DNA of 64,000 bases from Mycolicibacterium phlei (lineage in GTDB: Bacteria; Actinomycetota; Actinomycetes; Mycobacteriales; Mycobacteriaceae): positions 3,844,001 through 3,908,000 of the forward strand of contig NZ_CP014475.1 of the NCBI RefSeq assembly GCF_001583415.1. The letters are read 5' to 3'. The notes below the pieces were generated by a model. That model was not told the origin of the DNA. It did no database searches and worked only from the letters and a program-made list of their open reading frames with translations. The position numbers and the translations under genes were made by a program. Positions 60,103 to 64,000 of the stretch are shown piece after piece (the stretch's first letter is position 1; each line of letters starts with the position of its first letter).

Positions 60103-60119
60103 TGAGAATGCTATTCTCT
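60103..60119. promoter_or_regulatory. GAGAA-N5-TTCTC operator (site 8) between ligase and ferredoxin genes
   Basis: TGAGAATGCTATTCTCT (core 60104-60118) is identical to site 7. It lies in the divergent gap between the ligase operon and the ferredoxin gene at 60153. Confidence 0.78.
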
Positions 60120-60152
60120 TCTGGACAGAATTGACGTGCCGGGAAAGGTGCT

Positions 60153-60461
60153 ATGACGGCGGATCCCATGCCTGCGGCCGGCGGCGACGGCCAGGTCACC
60201 ATCGTGCTCGACCGCAAGAAGGTCTCCGTGCCGCGGGTGGCCGGCGAAACGCTTCTGGAGTCGGCGCGCCGCGCCGGCCTGCAGCCACCGTTCTCCTGCG
60301 AGGCAGGCAACTGCGGCACCTGCATGGGCAGGCTCCTCGAGGGCCGCGCCACCATGCGCACCAACGACGCCCTCGAACAGGACGAGGTCGACGAGGGATA
60401 CGTCCTCACCTGCCAAGCCGTTCCCGACACCGACACGATCCTCGTCTCCTACGACGAGTGA
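60153..60461 (+). CDS. Plant-type [2Fe-2S] ferredoxin
   Basis: A 102-residue electron carrier. The cluster loop is FSCEAGNCGTCMGRLLEG (three cysteines), with the fourth Cys in YVLTCQAVPDTD. ATG 60153 follows GGAAAGG. It could serve the Rieske oxygenase (14836-16179) or a P450, none of which has a dedicated neighbouring ferredoxin of this class. Its 3' end overlaps the convergent CaiB gene by 13 bases. Confidence 0.93.
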   Translation: MTADPMPAAGGDGQVTIVLDRKKVSVPRVAGETLLESARRAGLQPPFSCEAGNCGTCMGRLLEGRATMRTNDALEQDEVDEGYVLTCQAVPDTDTILVSYDE

Positions 60462-61504
60462 GCCCGCACGACGTCGTCGTGCTCGCCGACCTGCGGCGCC
60501 GGCCGGTACTCCGGCTGGTATCCGGTGACCTTGATCGGGCTGCCCACCAGCCGGAAATCGCCTGCGCGCACGATCACTTCGGGCGTCCGCTCGAGTGCCT
60601 CGGGCAGTGTGCGCACCGCCGCCACCGGGATGCCCAGCGGCCGTAGCCGCTCCTCCCACCCCGCCGCGGTGTCGGTGGCCAGGGCGGCCGACACCACGGC
60701 GAGCACCTCGTCGCGCCTGGCGGCCCGCTCGGCCATCGTCGGGAAACCCTCGATCCCGGCCTCCGCGGAGAACGCCTTCCAGAAGCCGTCGTGGGTGATG
60801 AACAGCGCCAGATAGCCGTCGGCCGTCTCGAACAGCTGCGCCGGAACGTAATACGAGTGCGCGCCGTACGGGTAACGCTGCGGGACCACCCCGTCGTTGA
60901 GGTAGGCCGCCGCGCGGTAGTTCAGCTGCGACAGCATCACGTCGCGCAGACACACGTCGACCTGACCACCGCGGCCGGAGACGATCTGAGCCAGCAGCCC
61001 GAGCGCGGCGGTCAGCCCCGTCGAGTTGTCCGCCGACGAGTAGCCCGGCAGCGTGGGCGGGTCGTCGGGGTTGCCGGTCATCGCCGCCACCCCGGTGGCG
61101 GCCTGGATGACGTAATCGAACGCCGGGTCGTCGCCGCCCTCCAGCCCGAACCCGGTCATCGCCACGCACACGAGTTTCTCGTTGTAGCGCCGCAGCGACT
61201 CATAGGTCAGGCCCAGCTTCTTGATTGCCGACGGCTTCATGTTCACCAGCAGCGCATGCGAATCCGCGACCAGCTCACCGAGCCGCGCCTTGCCCTCATC
61301 GGAGCGCAGGTCGATCACCACGCTCTTCTTGTTGCGGTTCAGGCTGGCGAAGTAACTGTCGCTGACCTGCCGGGAGATCTCCCCGCCCGGCGGTTCGACC
61401 TTGATGACCTCGGCGCCGAGATCGGCCAGCAGCATCGTCGCGTACGGCCCGGCCAGCATGACGCCGACCTCGATGATCCGGATGCCCGCAAGCGGAGCGC
61501 TCAC
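60449..61504 (-). CDS. CaiB/BaiF family III CoA-transferase
   Basis: A 351-residue enzyme with intact catalytic Asp130 in DPAFDYVIQAATG. LLADLGAEVIKVEPPGGEIS is the N-terminal Rossmann part. VDVCLRDVMLSQLNYRA and the short C-terminal domain follow; the protein is on the short side for the family. GTG 61504 overlaps the LLM gene (GTGA). It probably moves CoA from a donor thioester to the pathway acid, or racemises a 2-methyl acyl-CoA. Confidence 0.9.
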   Translation of the reverse strand: MSAPLAGIRIIEVGVMLAGPYATMLLADLGAEVIKVEPPGGEISRQVSDSYFASLNRNKKSVVIDLRSDEGKARLGELVADSHALLVNMKPSAIKKLGLTYESLRRYNEKLVCVAMTGFGLEGGDDPAFDYVIQAATGVAAMTGNPDDPPTLPGYSSADNSTGLTAALGLLAQIVSGRGGQVDVCLRDVMLSQLNYRAAAYLNDGVVPQRYPYGAHSYYVPAQLFETADGYLALFITHDGFWKAFSAEAGIEGFPTMAERAARRDEVLAVVSAALATDTAAGWEERLRPLGIPVAAVRTLPEALERTPEVIVRAGDFRLVGSPIKVTGYQPEYRPAPQVGEHDDVVRAHSS

Positions 61505-62457
61505 CGCACCGCCTTGGCGAGTTCCGCGATCACCTCGCGCGTCCGGTACTTGGAGGCCACCAACTCGTCGCGGTCCTTACCGATCGGCAGCAGCCGCACC
61601 GACAGGTCGGTCACCCCGGCGTCGGCGAACCGCTTGAACCGCTTGAGGATCGACTCCTCGTCACCGGCCGCGCACAGGTCGCCGACGTTGCGGGCGTCAC
61701 CCCGGTCCAGCAGCCGCTGATAGTTCGGCGACGTCTCCGCCTCGGCGAGGATCCGGTTGGCCCGCTCTTTGGCCTCCTCGATCTGCGAGTTCGCACACAG
61801 GCACACCGGGATGCCTGCGACGATGCGCGGCGCGGGCCGGCCCGCCTCGGCGGCGGCCTTGTTGATCTTGGGGGCGATGTGCTCGCCGATCGCCTTCTCG
61901 TCGGCCATCCACAGCACCGTGCCGTCGGCGCGCTCCCCCGCGATCTGCAGCATCACCGGGCCGAGCGCGGCCACCAGCACCGGCAGCGGTTTCTCCGCAC
62001 CCAGCACCGTCGGGTTGTGCACGGTGAAGTGGTCGTTCTCCACATTGACGTCACCGGGGCCGGCCAGCGCGGCGTTGAGCACCTCGAGGTAGTCGCGGGT
62101 GTAGGCCGCGGGCTTCTCGTACGGGATGCCGAGCATGTCGCGCACGATCCAGTGGTGCGACGGGCCGACACCGAGCGCCAGCCTGCCGTTGGCCATCGCG
62201 TGCACCGAAAGAGCTTGGCGGGCAAGCGCGATCGGATGCTGCGCCTGCAGCGGCACCACCGCGGTGCCCAGCTCGATGCGCGAGGTGTGGGCGGCCATCA
62301 GCGCCACCATGGTCAGGCAGTCGAAGTCGTTGGGCACCTGCGGCATCCACGCGGTGTCCATACCGGCCGACTCGGCCCACTCGATATCGGACACCAGCTT
62401 GGTGACCTTGCGCGTCATGTCGCCGCGCTCGGCCCCGATCATCACACCGAGCCGCAT
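61501..62457 (-). CDS. LLM class F420-dependent oxidoreductase
   Basis: A 318-residue TIM-barrel protein. DIEWAESAGMDTAWMPQVPN, IELGTAVVPLQAQHPIALAR and LGVGPSHHWIVRDMLGIPYE are typical of F420-using mycobacterial members. PLPVLVAALGPVMLQIAGER completes the barrel. The stop overlaps the CaiB start, and the gene starts just after the B12-binding subunit gene, so it belongs to the mutase operon. The reaction is unknown; oxidation or reduction of an acyl-CoA is possible. Confidence 0.88.
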   Translation of the reverse strand: MRLGVMIGAERGDMTRKVTKLVSDIEWAESAGMDTAWMPQVPNDFDCLTMVALMAAHTSRIELGTAVVPLQAQHPIALARQALSVHAMANGRLALGVGPSHHWIVRDMLGIPYEKPAAYTRDYLEVLNAALAGPGDVNVENDHFTVHNPTVLGAEKPLPVLVAALGPVMLQIAGERADGTVLWMADEKAIGEHIAPKINKAAAEAGRPAPRIVAGIPVCLCANSQIEEAKERANRILAEAETSPNYQRLLDRGDARNVGDLCAAGDEESILKRFKRFADAGVTDLSVRLLPIGKDRDELVASKYRTREVIAELAKAVR

Positions 62458-62458
62458 G

Positions 62459-62874
<416 letters not shown>

Positions 62875-62875
<1 letters not shown>

Positions 62876-64000
62876 CAGAACACCACCGGCTGCTGGAACT
62901 CGCCCCACACGTCCTTGAGCGTGGCGACCATCTCGCCGACGGTGCAGTACGCGTTGGCGCAGTCGATCAGGTTGTGCATCAGGTTGCCGTCGCCTTCCGC
63001 CGCGCGGGCCAGCGCCGCCAGTGACTCCTTCACCGCGACGCCGTCCCGCTCCGCCTTGACCTTCGCGAGCCGCTTGAGTTGCAGATCGCGGCCCTGGGCA
63101 TCGAGTTCGTAGGTCGCGATGTCCGGTGGCGGCTCGTCGGTGACGAACTTGTTCACCCCGACCACCGTGCGCGCCCCCGACTCGACCTCCTGGTGGATCT
63201 TGAACGCCTCGTCGGCGATCAGGCCCTGCAGATAGCCGTCCTCGATGCAGCGCACCATGCCGCCGCGCTCCTCGAGGTCGCGCATGATCTCGATGATCTT
63301 CTGCTCGGTGGCGTCGGTGAGCGCCTCTACGAAGTACGACCCGCCGAGCGGATCGGCCACCTTCGTCACCCCGGTCTCGTAGGCCAGGATCTGCTGGGTG
63401 CGCAGCGCCAGCGTCGCCGACTCCTCACTGGGCAGCGCGAACGGCTCATCCCACGCCGCGGTGAACATCGACTGCACACCGCCGAGCACCGCCGCCATCG
63501 CCTCGTAGGCCACCCGCACGAGGTTGTTCTGTGCCTGCGGCGCGTACAGCGACGCCCCGCCGGCCACGCAGCCGAACCGGAACATCGACGCCTTGTCCGT
63601 CGTCGCCCCGTAGCGTTCCCGCACGATCGTCGCCCAGCGCCGCCGGCCCGCCCGGTACTTGGCGATCTCCTCGAAGAAGTCGCCGTGGGTGTAGAAGAAG
63701 AACGAGATCTGCGGGGCGAACTGGTCGATCGTCATCCGCCCGCGCTCGACGACGGTGTCGCAGTAGGTGACGCCGTCGGCCAGGGTGAACGCCATCTCCT
63801 GCACCGCGTTGGCCCCGGCGTCGCGGAAGTGCGCGCCGGCCACCGAGATCGCGTTGAACTTCGGCACCTCGGCAGCACAGAACTCGATGGTGTCGGCGAT
63901 CAGCCGCAGCGACGGCTCCGGCGGCCAGATCCAGGTGCCGCGCGAGGCGTACTCCTTGAGGATGTCGTTCTGGATCGTGCCGGTCAGCTTCTCGCGCGGC
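62875..64000 (-). CDS. Acyl-CoA mutase large subunit, partial (N-terminus beyond window)
   Basis: The visible 375 codons cover the end of the TIM barrel: TGTIQNDILKEYASRGTW, FNAISVAGAHFRDAGANAVQ, EMAFTLADGVTYCDTVVERG, ISFFFYTHGDFFEEIAKYRA and VLGGVQSMFTAAWDEPFALP. The open frame continues past 64000. Compared with methylmalonyl-CoA mutase, the carboxylate-binding Arg207 appears kept (Arg in ASRGTW, 63940-63942), while Tyr243 of SGYH is Ala (AGAH). This suggests a dicarboxyl-CoA substrate larger than methylmalonyl-CoA. There is no B12 domain on this chain; it is the separate gene downstream. Confidence 0.92.

Overview
The window is high-GC actinobacterial DNA with features typical of a fast-growing Mycobacterium (Mycolicibacterium type). 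These include two mycofactocin-type short-chain dehydrogenases, F420/LLM-type oxidoreductases, a wax ester synthase/DGAT, an IS6110-like insertion sequence, several CYP-family P450s and frequent GTG/TTG starts. Genes are packed edge to edge, often with ATGA, GTGA or TGATG overlaps. The species cannot be named from sequence alone. I saw no rRNA, tRNA or CRISPR, and no gene-free stretch longer than about 300 bases.

Layout. 1-5.7 kb: the end of a quinone oxidoreductase, a TetR/hypothetical pair, then a P450, a TetR regulator and a mycofactocin-coupled SDR that share a palindromic operator, followed by an LLM enzyme. 5.8-14.0 kb (minus strand): a beta-oxidation operon (amidohydrolase, acyl-CoA dehydrogenase, CaiB CoA-transferase, crotonase, thiolase, acyl-CoA dehydrogenase) in which the crotonase is split by a complete 1,347-bp IS3/IS6110-like element. 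14.3-20.1 kb (plus): a Rieske oxygenase operon ending in an acyl-CoA dehydrogenase pair. 20.2-21.1 kb: a DUF559 gene set exactly between inverted copies of a 64-bp repeat. 21.2-25.2 kb: a crotonase, a TetR regulator with palindromic sites on both sides, and a second P450 plus mycofactocin SDR module. 25.2-32.2 kb: phosphotransferase, WS/DGAT, acyl-CoA ligase, acyltransferase, epimerase and SDR. 32.2-51.1 kb (minus): SDRs, a double-domain CaiB protein, an M24 pair, an amidohydrolase, a TetR-ferredoxin-P450 operon, a cyclase, an LLM enzyme, a KstD-like flavoprotein and an MhpA/MhpB/MhpC-like meta-cleavage module. 51.3-54.1 kb (plus): an IclR regulator, a second KstD-like flavoprotein and a SnoaL-like protein. 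54.1-64 kb: MeaB, an SDR, a crotonase, an acyl-CoA dehydrogenase pair, an AMP ligase, a ferredoxin, CaiB, an LLM enzyme and a two-subunit B12-dependent acyl-CoA mutase that runs off the end.

How it may work together (inference). The gene content resembles aerobic catabolism of a polycyclic or alicyclic carboxylic compound such as a steroid- or terpenoid-like substrate. P450/Rieske hydroxylation, mycofactocin SDR oxidation, KstD-like dehydrogenation, aromatic hydroxylation with extradiol cleavage and C-C hydrolysis would come first. Ligase, acyl-CoA dehydrogenase, crotonase, CoA-transferase and mutase chemistry on CoA thioesters would follow. Much of it seems to form one regulon: a palindrome of the form GAGAA-N5-TTCTC occurs eight times in intergenic regions upstream of these operons and surrounds the TetR gene at 22141-22854.

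Most notable observations: the 64-bp repeat family and its framing of a DUF559 gene; the GAGAA-N5-TTCTC regulon; the exactly reconstructable IS disruption; several enzymes whose catalytic residues are replaced (amidohydrolase lacking HxH, M24 protein lacking metal ligands, CaiB double-domain protein lacking both Asp residues); and an acyl-CoA mutase with an altered substrate pocket.
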